A stretch of 63,553 bases of DNA, taken from positions 1-63,553 of the forward strand of contig NZ_SIHI01000020.1 of the NCBI RefSeq assembly GCF_007859735.1, read 5' to 3'. Below are positions 55,876 to 63,553 of the stretch, piece after piece. Position numbers and translations under genes: made by a program. This DNA is from Thalassoglobus neptunius. Its GTDB lineage: Bacteria; Planctomycetota; Planctomycetia; Planctomycetales; Planctomycetaceae. The number at the start of each line of letters is the position of its first letter. The first letter of the stretch is position 1. Under the pieces are notes generated by a model. That model made no database searches, was not told the origin of the DNA, and saw only the letters and a list, made by a program, of their open reading frames with translations.

Positions 55876-58800
55876 ATGATTCTGAACCGCTGCATGAACC
55901 GCACCAATGCACGAGGACTTCAAGCCACCGCCGTTGAGAAGGCATCAACTTTCCACGGTTCAAGATCGATAGAATCGCAACCGGCTAAGATTCGAAGTGG
56001 GACCTTCTTCTTATGCGTCACCCTGATCCTTGCGGGACTGCACGTCGCTTCGGCAGGTGAGGTCGATTTCAAGGAGGACGTTCAACCAATTCTCGCGATG
56101 CGATGCGTCGAGTGCCACAATGATCAGATCTCAGAGGGCGGACTCAATCTCGCTTCGAATCAATTTCAAGTAGATGGAAGCGATTCCGGAGCTGTCGTTG
56201 TCCCACAGAGTGCTGATGACAGCTACTTACTCGATCGAGTCATTTCCGGAGAAATGCCTCCTCCCTCACGCGGCCAAAGCCAGAAACTCCCGGATGCCGA
56301 AATCGCAGTCATCAGAGACTGGATTCAGCAGGGCGCGAATTGGCCGGACGATGTTGTCATCGATCCCTTCGCCACAACGAACAAAGTGCGGGCCGGACGA
56401 GACTGGTGGGCCTTACAACCCGTTTCAAAACCGGACATTCCGGAAGTCGAAAGCAACGACAAGCACATCAACCCGATTGACGCATTCGTTCTTGATCGAC
56501 TCGCTGAGAACGGATTGACCCCAACTCCCAGAGCATCCAAACGAGTGCTCCTTCGTCGCCTCTACTACGACGTGATCGGTCTGCCTCCCACGGAAGAACA
56601 GCTCCAGCAATTCGAAACCGACGAAAGCCCGGATGCCTGGGAAAAACAAGTCGACTCTCTCCTCGCCAGCCCGCACTACGGAGAACGCTGGGGACGCTAC
56701 TGGCTGGACCTCGCACGTTTCGCAGAAACAAGCGGCTACGAGCGCGATCAGGTGAAACCGTATGCGTGGAAATATCGCGACTGGGTTGTGAACGCCTTAA
56801 ACGAAGACATGGCTTATTCAGAATTCATTCGTCATCAATTGGCCGGAGACGAAATCGAATCCCCGACGGAAGACTCTGCGATCGCGACCGGATTTCTACG
56901 ACTGGGAACCTGGAACGACGAACCAAACGATCCACTCGACTACCAATATGACCGCCTTGAAGATCTCGTTCACACAACCTCTTCCGCCTTACTCGGCCTG
57001 ACGGTTAAATGCGCTCGTTGTCACAACCACAAATTCGATCCAATTCTACAGGAAGACTACTACCGCATGGCGTCAGTCTTTTGGGGAGGCCCGATCGCCG
57101 CGAGAGATCGTAAGCTTCTTGGCGGACCTTCCGCCGATGAACTCGGATATGCAAAAGTTCTGGGCTGGACCGACCTGACGAGCGCTCCTGAACCGATCTT
57201 TCTTTTGAAGAATGGGGAAAGAGAGTCGCCGCAACAGGAAGTCACTCCTGCAACAATTTCCTCGATTCCTTCATTGGAGCGGAAACTTCAATCACCCTCC
57301 CCGGAGGCGAAGACTTCGCAGAGACGACTTCAACTCGCCGAATGGATTGCCGACCCGAAAAACCCACTCACGCCGCGAGTCCTCGTCAATCGCATCTGGC
57401 AGCATCATTTCGGAAAAGCCATTGTCCGGACTCCGAACAATTTCGGATTTCTCTCTGATCCACCAACACACCCCAGGCTTCTCGACTGGCTCGCTTCGAC
57501 CTTCCTCGAAAACGGAGGTCATCAGAAACCGATCCACAAACTCATTTTGATGTCGGAAACGTGGTGTCAGGGTTCGATTCATCCGAAACAAGAGAGCTAC
57601 TCCGATATCGACGCAGCAAATCGACTCTGGTGGCGAGCCGAGCGTCGGCGTTTAGACGCTGAAGCGATGCGAGACTCCATGCTCGCTGTGACTGGAGAAC
57701 TCGACTTCAAAATCGGTGGCGAAAGCTTTCGTGAAACCGTCAGCCAGGAAGCCCTCGAAGGACTCTCGCAAAAAGACGCTGCCTGGAATCCCTCACCAGT
57801 CAACGAGCAAAAACGCAGAAGCCTTTACATGTTCGTGAAGCGAGGACTACTGCCACCGACGATGACAGCGTTCGACATGTGTGACGCGACGCAATCATGT
57901 GCTCAACGAGATTTGACGACCGTCCCGACTCAGGCACTCGCATTGATGAACAACCCGTTTGTTCACGATCGAAGCTTGCATCTTGCTCAGAGTCTTTCCA
58001 ACGAAACCCAGTCAGTCACGGAACAAATTCAACGCGTGTGGAAAGCCGTCCTCGGGAGGGCGCCGACTGCGGATGAGCTTGAACTGGGGCGTCAGCATTT
58101 AGCAGTGCAACAGACGCGATTTCAAGACGAACTGGAACGACGTCAACATCCGACCGAACAACAAAAACATCCTCTCGATCAAAACATCGAACCGCCAGTT
58201 CTTCATCTCCGTGCCGAAGCAGCACAACTCAACTCCGAAACTCAGCATGTCACCAAACTCCTCGACCTCAGCGGTCATGGACACGATGCCATCGCAGCTT
58301 CGGAAGCCCCAATTCGTCAACACATCGACCCGCGATCAGGAAGAGCAGTCCTGAAACTGGACGGTCGAGAACAGTTTCTCAAAATTGCTGACGTTCCGAT
58401 CGACGAACCAAAATTCTCCATCGTGTGTGTTGTTCAAGATCATGGCGACTCCGGATTGCGAGAGATCATTTCGAACTGGAATCTGTCTACGAACGTCGGA
58501 ACATCTGTATTTTTTGGCCTTGCGGATGCGAATCGTGTTCGCTTTTCGGATCACTTCATCCCCGCGGGGACTCTTCAAAATCAACGCGAACTCTTCATAC
58601 TGACAGCCATCAGCGGCGAACATCATGTTGAAGTCTTCCAAAACGGTCGATCGCTGGGACGTCGCGATTCCCCACTTCCGCCTCGTAAGTTCGACACTCC
58701 CTGGGTCATCGGTCAGCAAGGAAATCTGAGCCGCGAATACTGGACAGGCGGTATCGCAGAAGTCCAGGTCTTCAGCCATGCACTCACAGATTCAAGTCGG

Positions 58801-58950
58801 ATGAGTCTCGAAGCCGAACTCGCTGAGCGCTACTCCATCCCCCTTCAACCAAAGACGTCAGAACCGGAGCACGCGACTCCCGACGTCCTCGCACTCGCGT
58901 CGCTGTGCCATGTCCTCTTGAACTCGAATGAGTTCATTATGGTCGATTAA
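55876..58950 (+). CDS. PSCyt1-DUF1549-DUF1553 protein with inserted LamG domain
   Basis: The ~1024-residue product has a hydrophobic segment (GTFFLCVTLILAGLHVASA) and then a PSCyt1 cytochrome-like domain with haem motif CVECHN and the methionine-loop region ISGEMPPPSRG. DUF1549 follows (second CARCH motif: VKCARCHNHKFDPILQEDYY), then DUF1553 (TPRVLVNRIWQHHFGKAIV; DSMLAVTGELDFKIGG). Near the C-terminus a LamG-like domain (~790-990; SGRAVLKLDGREQFLKIAD) separates the DUF1553 core from its usual last motif (LCHVLLNSNEFIMVD). Such proteins pair with DUF1501 partners, as here. Role: probably periplasmic degradation or redox chemistry of complex organic matter. The start is uncertain (GTG 55822 also possible). 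Confidence 0.88.
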   Translation: MILNRCMNRTNARGLQATAVEKASTFHGSRSIESQPAKIRSGTFFLCVTLILAGLHVASAGEVDFKEDVQPILAMRCVECHNDQISEGGLNLASNQFQVDGSDSGAVVVPQSADDSYLLDRVISGEMPPPSRGQSQKLPDAEIAVIRDWIQQGANWPDDVVIDPFATTNKVRAGRDWWALQPVSKPDIPEVESNDKHINPIDAFVLDRLAENGLTPTPRASKRVLLRRLYYDVIGLPPTEEQLQQFETDESPDAWEKQVDSLLASPHYGERWGRYWLDLARFAETSGYERDQVKPYAWKYRDWVVNALNEDMAYSEFIRHQLAGDEIESPTEDSAIATGFLRLGTWNDEPNDPLDYQYDRLEDLVHTTSSALLGLTVKCARCHNHKFDPILQEDYYRMASVFWGGPIAARDRKLLGGPSADELGYAKVLGWTDLTSAPEPIFLLKNGERESPQQEVTPATISSIPSLERKLQSPSPEAKTSQRRLQLAEWIADPKNPLTPRVLVNRIWQHHFGKAIVRTPNNFGFLSDPPTHPRLLDWLASTFLENGGHQKPIHKLILMSETWCQGSIHPKQESYSDIDAANRLWWRAERRRLDAEAMRDSMLAVTGELDFKIGGESFRETVSQEALEGLSQKDAAWNPSPVNEQKRRSLYMFVKRGLLPPTMTAFDMCDATQSCAQRDLTTVPTQALALMNNPFVHDRSLHLAQSLSNETQSVTEQIQRVWKAVLGRAPTADELELGRQHLAVQQTRFQDELERRQHPTEQQKHPLDQNIEPPVLHLRAEAAQLNSETQHVTKLLDLSGHGHDAIAASEAPIRQHIDPRSGRAVLKLDGREQFLKIADVPIDEPKFSIVCVVQDHGDSGLREIISNWNLSTNVGTSVFFGLADANRVRFSDHFIPAGTLQNQRELFILTAISGEHHVEVFQNGRSLGRRDSPLPPRKFDTPWVIGQQGNLSREYWTGGIAEVQVFSHALTDSSRMSLEAELAERYSIPLQPKTSEPEHATPDVLALASLCHVLLNSNEFIMVD

Positions 58951-59144
58951 AACACGTCAGCTTAACAGTGATCTTGTTTGGAATGCTGAAAGAACTGTTT
59001 AACCTGTTTCCTTTTGAGTAGTCACGTAGGCCATCATCAAGAATAAATTAACTCATTCTGTCAACACGCCGTTTCGAAGATGAAGCTCGTCCACAGCGCA
59101 TAAATCTAAGTCATCCAATCGGCAACTATCGAGAAGGTAATCAC

Positions 59145-60605
59145 ATGGGACCTGGAAGTTTTCCTTGCGGACAAACCCGACGAGAATTCGTCTGGGAAAT
59201 GGGGAACGGCTTTGCTGGAGTTGCTTTAGCCAGCCTTCTCGGCGCATCTGGATTTGGGCGAAGTCGTGCTCTCGGAGAATCGACGAACGGCTCGTCGAAC
59301 CCTCTGGCGAGTCGCCCCGGCCAATTCAAAGCCAAAGCAAAGTCGTGCATCTTCCTGATGATGAACGGCGCTCCCTCTCAAGTCGATACCTTCGACTACA
59401 AACCGGAACTTGAAAAGTATGCCGGAAAACAACTCCCTGAAGATAAAAACTTCATCAATTCGGGCGGTCGAAAAGTGGGCTTTCTCACTCCCGCGTGGCG
59501 TCCATTTCGTCCCGGCGGAGAAAGCGGTCTGCTGATTTCGGACTACTTTCCGAACGTCCGCAAACATGCCGACAAGTTGTGCGTCCTCAATTCCTGTCAT
59601 ACCGACAGCCACGCTCACGGCTCTGCACTCGTCGCGATGAATACCGGGATGACCCAAATTGGGCGTCCCTCACTCGGTAGTTGGACTGTGTACGGACTCG
59701 GAACCGAAAACGAAAACTTGCCAGGTTACGTCGTGATGCTCGACAAACGTGGCGGACCGATCAGCGGTCAGCCCAACTGGTCGAGCGGATTCATGCCCGC
59801 CAGCTATTCGGGAACGCTATTCCGTCCGGTCGGCAATCCCATTCTCAATCTCGAACGACCACAAATGGTCACACCGGAGATTCAGCGCGAACAATTGGAT
59901 CTCTTAAGCGCACTGAACGAGAACCATCTGAACGCTCGTAAAAACGGCGCCGACCTCGCCGCTCGAATCACAAACTATGAACTCGCCTATCGCATGCAAT
60001 CAGCCGCTCCGGAAGCCGTTGATCTCAGCGAGGAATCTGAATCGACTCTCAATATGTACGGGGTCGGTCAGGAGCCAACCAACGAATACGGTCGCAATTG
60101 CCTAGTCGCTCGTCGGCTTGTGGAGCGCGGTGTGCGGTTCATCCAACTCTATTCCGGCGGCGGACACCTTGAAGAGACTTGGGACGCTCACGAAAGCATC
60201 GAGAAGAATCACGGCCAGCACGGAGCAGAAGTCGACCAGCCGATCGCCGCCCTTCTCACTGATCTGGAACAGAGAGGACTGCTTGACGAAACATTAGTTG
60301 TCTGGGGCGGAGAATTTGGCCGCATGCCGTTCAGCGAAGGCCCCGGAGCTCCCGGGCGAAATCACAATCCATACGGCTTCAGCATGTGGATGGCAGGAGG
60401 AGGTATCCGCGGTGGTCAAACTTTTGGTTCCACCGACGAACTCGGCTTCGCTGCGGTGGAAAACAAAGTCCATCTTCACGATCTGCACGCAACGATTCTT
60501 CATCAGATGGGGCTCGATCACGAGCTACTCAGCTACTTCCACCAAGGTCGGGACGAAACATTAACCGATGTCGGAGGACGAGTGATCAAAGAGATCATCG
60601 CATAG
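59145..60605 (+). CDS. DUF1501 (sulfatase-fold) protein, Tat-type export
   Basis: The 486-residue product has a twin-arginine leader (QTRREFVWEMGNGFAGVALA). The DUF1501 body begins SCIFLMMNGAPSQVDTFDYK. Landmarks: SCHTDSHAHGSALVAMNTG, GSWTVYGLGTENENLPGYV, SGGGHLEETWDAHESIEKNH and VVWGGEFGRMP, which match the phosphatase/sulfatase-like fold. It lies 194 bases after the DUF1549 gene and completes the typical planctomycete pair. Confidence 0.93.
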   Translation: MGPGSFPCGQTRREFVWEMGNGFAGVALASLLGASGFGRSRALGESTNGSSNPLASRPGQFKAKAKSCIFLMMNGAPSQVDTFDYKPELEKYAGKQLPEDKNFINSGGRKVGFLTPAWRPFRPGGESGLLISDYFPNVRKHADKLCVLNSCHTDSHAHGSALVAMNTGMTQIGRPSLGSWTVYGLGTENENLPGYVVMLDKRGGPISGQPNWSSGFMPASYSGTLFRPVGNPILNLERPQMVTPEIQREQLDLLSALNENHLNARKNGADLAARITNYELAYRMQSAAPEAVDLSEESESTLNMYGVGQEPTNEYGRNCLVARRLVERGVRFIQLYSGGGHLEETWDAHESIEKNHGQHGAEVDQPIAALLTDLEQRGLLDETLVVWGGEFGRMPFSEGPGAPGRNHNPYGFSMWMAGGGIRGGQTFGSTDELGFAAVENKVHLHDLHATILHQMGLDHELLSYFHQGRDETLTDVGGRVIKEIIA

Positions 60606-60954
60606 AACATCTTCAGCAATGATGATCGCGTCCTGTAGTGATCGTTGATTTCGCGATTCAAGAAGCATCTCGCTTCGACCAGAAAACGCCGCGAACGAAA
60701 CGAGCAAAGAAACTCCCAATAAAAAAGATCCGCCCTGCCATAACAGGACGGATCTTTTTGCGTTTCAAACTCTGCTGAATCGCCTGAAATCACAAGTCTC
60801 TAATCAAGCCAATGACGCCAGGCAAGTGCAGAGAGATCACGAGACAATGCTCTGGAGCATTTTCTGTTTTGGTGTGGACTCACTCGCACGAGCAAACTCA
60901 GCCTTTGACCTGATGAAAAAGTTCAAGCGAGTGCACAGGAAAAAGCAACTTGCT
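60606..60954. other. Convergent gap with terminator
   Basis: About 350 bases. The strong hairpin at 60721-60759 ends the DUF1501 transcript and possibly the convergent one. No gene is called. Confidence 0.6.
60721..60759. terminator. Bidirectional rho-independent terminator
   Basis: A ~16-bp stem (AAAAAGATCCGCCCTG and CAGGACGGATCTTTTT, one G-T or mismatch position) closes a short CCATAA loop. T-runs follow the stem on both strands. It serves the convergent DUF1501 (plus) and 60955 (minus) genes. Confidence 0.9.
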
Positions 60955-61446
60955 CTAGTTTCCGCGGAATGGAAAACTTGCCAATGGAATCAATTCGCGA
61001 GGCGGTCCGGCTTGCCCAGCTGGTGACATTGTGAACCCGTACATGAAGACAACTCCGGCATTCAATTCTGCAACATAGATCGCCCCTTGAGCGGGAGGTG
61101 CCGCCCCGCCTCCGCCGCCTGTCTGGATGTCACCTGAAACCATTACGTATCTCGCGTTGTCGGTCACACCAAAGTCAGCAGCGAGGTTCCGCTGATACAG
61201 TTGATGAAACGCGTTTCGCTGCAAGCTGTGTTGTGCTCCGAGCAATCTTCCAGTCACCTGATCCAAAACGAAGATCGCTTCGCTCGCACCAACTGACGTT
61301 CGAACCGTACACATCGAGAACTTGTCGCCCGAATTGGCGGTCGCTGCGAATGCGGGTTCCGTCGGCAGGTAATAAATCACGACGCTTCCGAAGATGGCGC
61401 CAACCACAAACCAGAATAAGTTTCGCTCAGTCATGCGATTCTTCAC
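60955..61446 (-). CDS. Small single-anchor protein of unknown function
   Basis: The 163-residue product begins from a GTG (61444-61446) with TAGGAG about eight bases upstream; an ATG four codons later (61434) is possible. A hydrophobic signal/anchor (NLFWFVVGAIFGSVVIYYL) is followed by a beta-rich domain that includes SEAIFVLDQVTGRLLGAQHS and a Gly-rich loop (GDIQTGGGGGAAPPAQGA). It is presumably periplasmic. The family is not recognised; it recalls short planctomycete envelope proteins with FVLD-type blades. Confidence 0.65.
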   Translation of the reverse strand: MKNRMTERNLFWFVVGAIFGSVVIYYLPTEPAFAATANSGDKFSMCTVRTSVGASEAIFVLDQVTGRLLGAQHSLQRNAFHQLYQRNLAADFGVTDNARYVMVSGDIQTGGGGGAAPPAQGAIYVAELNAGVVFMYGFTMSPAGQAGPPRELIPLASFPFRGN

Positions 61447-61673
61447 CGCGTTCACTCCTACTCATCGGGACTTGAAAACGACTCATGCACGCCAGCTTCG
61501 ATCACGACGAGTGCCGCTTCTCGAAAACCGTCAACGACGCATGATTTTCGAACAGTGGATGCACCAACATGCGCGCACCCAAGTCGCAGTTCAGGTTATC
61601 GAATCCCCTTCCCCTCCGCCAGTTCCGTCAAGAATGATCGATGCGTCTTTCCCAACGCTTCACAATGCCCTTC

Positions 61674-62804
61674 TCAAACCGTTGTATGTTCTGGCCTCGC
61701 AATCCCAGGAAGATGCTTCGGTCTCTCAGGCAACCGCCCACCAGAAATCAGTGCAGTCATGCGAGGAAACACCTGACTCATGACTTCAAACACACCAACC
61801 GTAACCGCGATCACGAACAGCGGAATGAGAAAGTACAACAGGAGAATGGCAAAATCAGACTGTGGATTGACCGCCGCAAAGACGACTTTCTTCACAATGA
61901 GCAACAGAGGCTGGTGCATTGCAAAAACAAAGAACGAAACACCAGCCAGCCATTTCAGCACAATCGCGGTTCGACCGTCTGATCTGACATAACCCGACAG
62001 ACAAAGAACTGCGGGAAGTCCGATCAGGATCCCGACTTGATTGATTGCGTTGTGGTAAGCGTATCCGTACGTCAGCGTGGCTCCAATCAACACCGGAATG
62101 TAACAGAGAAAGATCACCTTCGAATACTTATCGAGGGCGAAGATGTCACCTCCTTTTGAGGCGAAGTATGCACCGATGGAAAAGAAAAGGATTGCAGAAG
62201 CAGCTGGAGGCATGCTCAATCCAAATTCCGGAACGAACCACGCCACACATGCAAATCCGAGAAACGGAAACGGAATGTAAGCCAACAACAGGTGAATGGC
62301 CGGAATCGCGAGCACCAGGATCATCAGATCTCGAACAAACCAAAACTGATAGGCGATAGGATTCTTCGTCACTCCGAGAAAAGTATTTGTGAGCTCAAAG
62401 AAGTTCATCTCTCGGAGAGCCTGATTGTTTCCAGAGATGTACTGCTGAGTCAAAGGGAGAGATTGTGCAATGAAGTAGATAGAGAGCGCGACAAAGTTCC
62501 AGAACAGATAAGGAACAAACAACGTCTTGATACGACGTTGAATCTTCGCGAAGTAAACCGGCAACGACCATTCTGTCCCGTAGAAGATCAGATACCCTGA
62601 CATCACAAAGAAAAGTGGCGGGCTAATACGGCCAATTCCGTTGGAGAATAATGTCCGTAAGAAATCAGAAACATGAGCTGTTGATTCAAGCCCAACACTG
62701 CCTGCTGCTGTATTTACTGACGACTCATAAGCATGGACGAAGACAACACCCACGATTAAAGGAAACCGGAGATATTCGAGCCTTTCAGACGTTGAGCGAC
62801 TCAT
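61674..62804 (-). CDS. Acyltransferase-3 family membrane protein
   Basis: The 376-residue product has about ten membrane segments and the family's N-terminal RLEYLRFPLIVGVVFVHAYE (catalytic His in FVHA). PPLFFVMSGYLIFYG and a C-terminal FFVFAMHQPLLLIVKK follow. These enzymes acylate sugars, lipids or proteins of the envelope. The ATG at 62802-62804 is chosen; a GTG 20 codons upstream is less likely because the extension has no membrane or domain character. Confidence 0.88.
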   Translation of the reverse strand: MSRSTSERLEYLRFPLIVGVVFVHAYESSVNTAAGSVGLESTAHVSDFLRTLFSNGIGRISPPLFFVMSGYLIFYGTEWSLPVYFAKIQRRIKTLFVPYLFWNFVALSIYFIAQSLPLTQQYISGNNQALREMNFFELTNTFLGVTKNPIAYQFWFVRDLMILVLAIPAIHLLLAYIPFPFLGFACVAWFVPEFGLSMPPAASAILFFSIGAYFASKGGDIFALDKYSKVIFLCYIPVLIGATLTYGYAYHNAINQVGILIGLPAVLCLSGYVRSDGRTAIVLKWLAGVSFFVFAMHQPLLLIVKKVVFAAVNPQSDFAILLLYFLIPLFVIAVTVGVFEVMSQVFPRMTALISGGRLPERPKHLPGIARPEHTTV

Positions 62805-63347
62805 TCTTGGTTTCGATGGAGTCTTCGAATCGAACGAAATGTTCACGAAAACGCACCTTGCCACAGTGTGTCAAACACACAGCTCTCCGCACTCGCTTCC
62901 ATGATGCAACAGCGCAAAACAAAGCTCTCACGAGCTTTGCTGCTTGACACACGATTCAGCCAATTCGGTTTATGAGCGAAACCAAACTCGTCTGCTCACT
63001 ACCGATGAGATTGGATCAACAAGATTTCAAAGACGCCCTCTGGAGATCACAAAAAGCCCGTATAAAACGACTTCAGCGGTGCGAATCAGCCGCATCGTCG
63101 AAGAGAAATTCAGCGTTCCACTTCCATAAGAACAACTAGAAAGAAATGGTTGATAAAATCTCTGGATTCGTTTCAACGCAGTGTTTGATATTGCACTGAG
63201 TTTGATTGAGCACTGAATTGAATCTTCGGCGATCGTAAAACGTCACCAGACGCATTGCAACACGAAAACGCCGATCATACAGAATATGTCGGCCTGTTGA
63301 AAAAACGCATCACCAAGCGTGGTTGCGAAGTTCGGAGAAAGCGCGCT
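62805..63347. other. Gap before right IS element
   Basis: About 540 bases without a convincing gene on either strand; promoter of the acyltransferase gene should be near 62805-62900. Confidence 0.5.
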
Positions 63348-63553
63348 TGAAATGCCCCCGAAGTTTGAACCAGGCTTATGAGAGTTGGGGTTAGGTAAGT
63401 AAGTCAGTGTGCTGGAGTGGAGGAGTAAGGTGGAGCCGTAGGCGGAACCTTCTCTGGAACGGAAGCACACTGAGTCGAAAATTCGGCAGGCGTCAACCCT
63501 CCAAGAGAGCTGTGCGGACGGCGGTGGTTGTAAGTCATCCGCCAGTCCTGAAT
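63348..63553 (-). mobile_element. Right-hand IS3-family element, 3' end
   Basis: The end of an IS3-type element runs off the window. Its terminal repeat starts at 63348 (TGAAATGCCCCCG...) and matches the repeat of the left element at 139-180. The OrfB C-terminus is encoded within (63404-63553). Both elements transcribe toward the left. Confidence 0.82.
63404..63553 (-). CDS. IS3-family transposase OrfB, C-terminal part (runs off window)
   Basis: The last 49 codons read WRMTYNHRRPHSSLGGLTPA followed by EFSTQC and a Pro/Ser-rich tail ending at TGA 63404-63406. The YNxxRPHSSLGGLTPAEF block is the hallmark of the rve (DDE integrase) domain end in IS3 transposases. The rest is right of the window. 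Confidence 0.92.
   Translation of the reverse strand: MQDWRMTYNHRRPHSSLGGLTPAEFSTQCASVPEKVPPTAPPYSSTPAH

Overview
The window reads as chromosome of a planctomycete (Planctomycetota). Diagnostic features are a PSCyt1/DUF1549/DUF1553 protein next to a DUF1501 protein, a 2402-residue secreted protein with a planctomycete-type N-terminal LEDRRLLNA motif, a 2000-residue WD40-repeat Ser/Thr kinase, a GAF-HlyD adaptor, and an M50-protease/HlyD fusion. The first ~180 and last ~205 bases are the two ends of IS3-family elements lying in the same orientation, so the window is the DNA between two insertion sequences.

Layout. (1) 0.4-3.2 kb: two transglutaminase-like genes, a broken third gene coupled to them, and a small lipoprotein gene flanked by two ~190-bp direct repeats that carry a REP-like palindrome. 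(2) 3.6-11.3 kb: a compact, GC-rich block of minus-strand genes downstream of a tRNA-Ser(GGA). It holds a tyrosine integrase, a DUF2786 protein, a phage-like protein, a CsrA homologue, several small winged-helix or unknown proteins, an XRE regulator and an exported protein. It looks like an integrative or satellite element with no visible structural or conjugation genes. (3) 11.9-20.5 kb: part of a type VI secretion system (PAAR, Hcp, VgrG, FHA protein, TssK, TssL). Its first gene, 11947-12780, carries the catalytic residues of the edema factor/CyaA/ExoY nucleotidyl cyclase toxins. This is the most striking item in the window. (4) 20.6-28.8 kb: a TolC-type outer-membrane lipoprotein divergent from a GAF-HlyD adaptor, a second HlyD adaptor and an M50 metalloprotease-HlyD fusion, forming an envelope export system without a recognisable ATPase. 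(5) 28.9-44.5 kb: the giant kinase, the giant repeat protein and a proline-rich lipoprotein. (6) 44.6-55.4 kb: metabolic, redox and regulatory genes (Gfo/Idh/MocA-like membrane protein, COG2509 flavoprotein, ECF sigma/anti-sigma pair, mercuric-reductase-like flavoprotein, TVP38 protein, MsrA-MsrB fusion, thioredoxin, fatty acid desaturase). (7) 55.9-62.8 kb: the PSCyt1-DUF1549-DUF1553 protein with an inserted LamG domain, its DUF1501 partner, a small anchored protein and an acyltransferase-3 membrane protein.

How the genes fit together (inference): the T6SS tip and tube genes sit beside a candidate cyclase effector at a tRNA-linked island edge. The TolC/HlyD/M50 set could handle export of large surface proteins such as the nearby repeat protein, but nothing in the sequence proves that link. 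No rRNA genes or CRISPR arrays were seen. All functional calls rest on motif recognition by eye; no database search was run.
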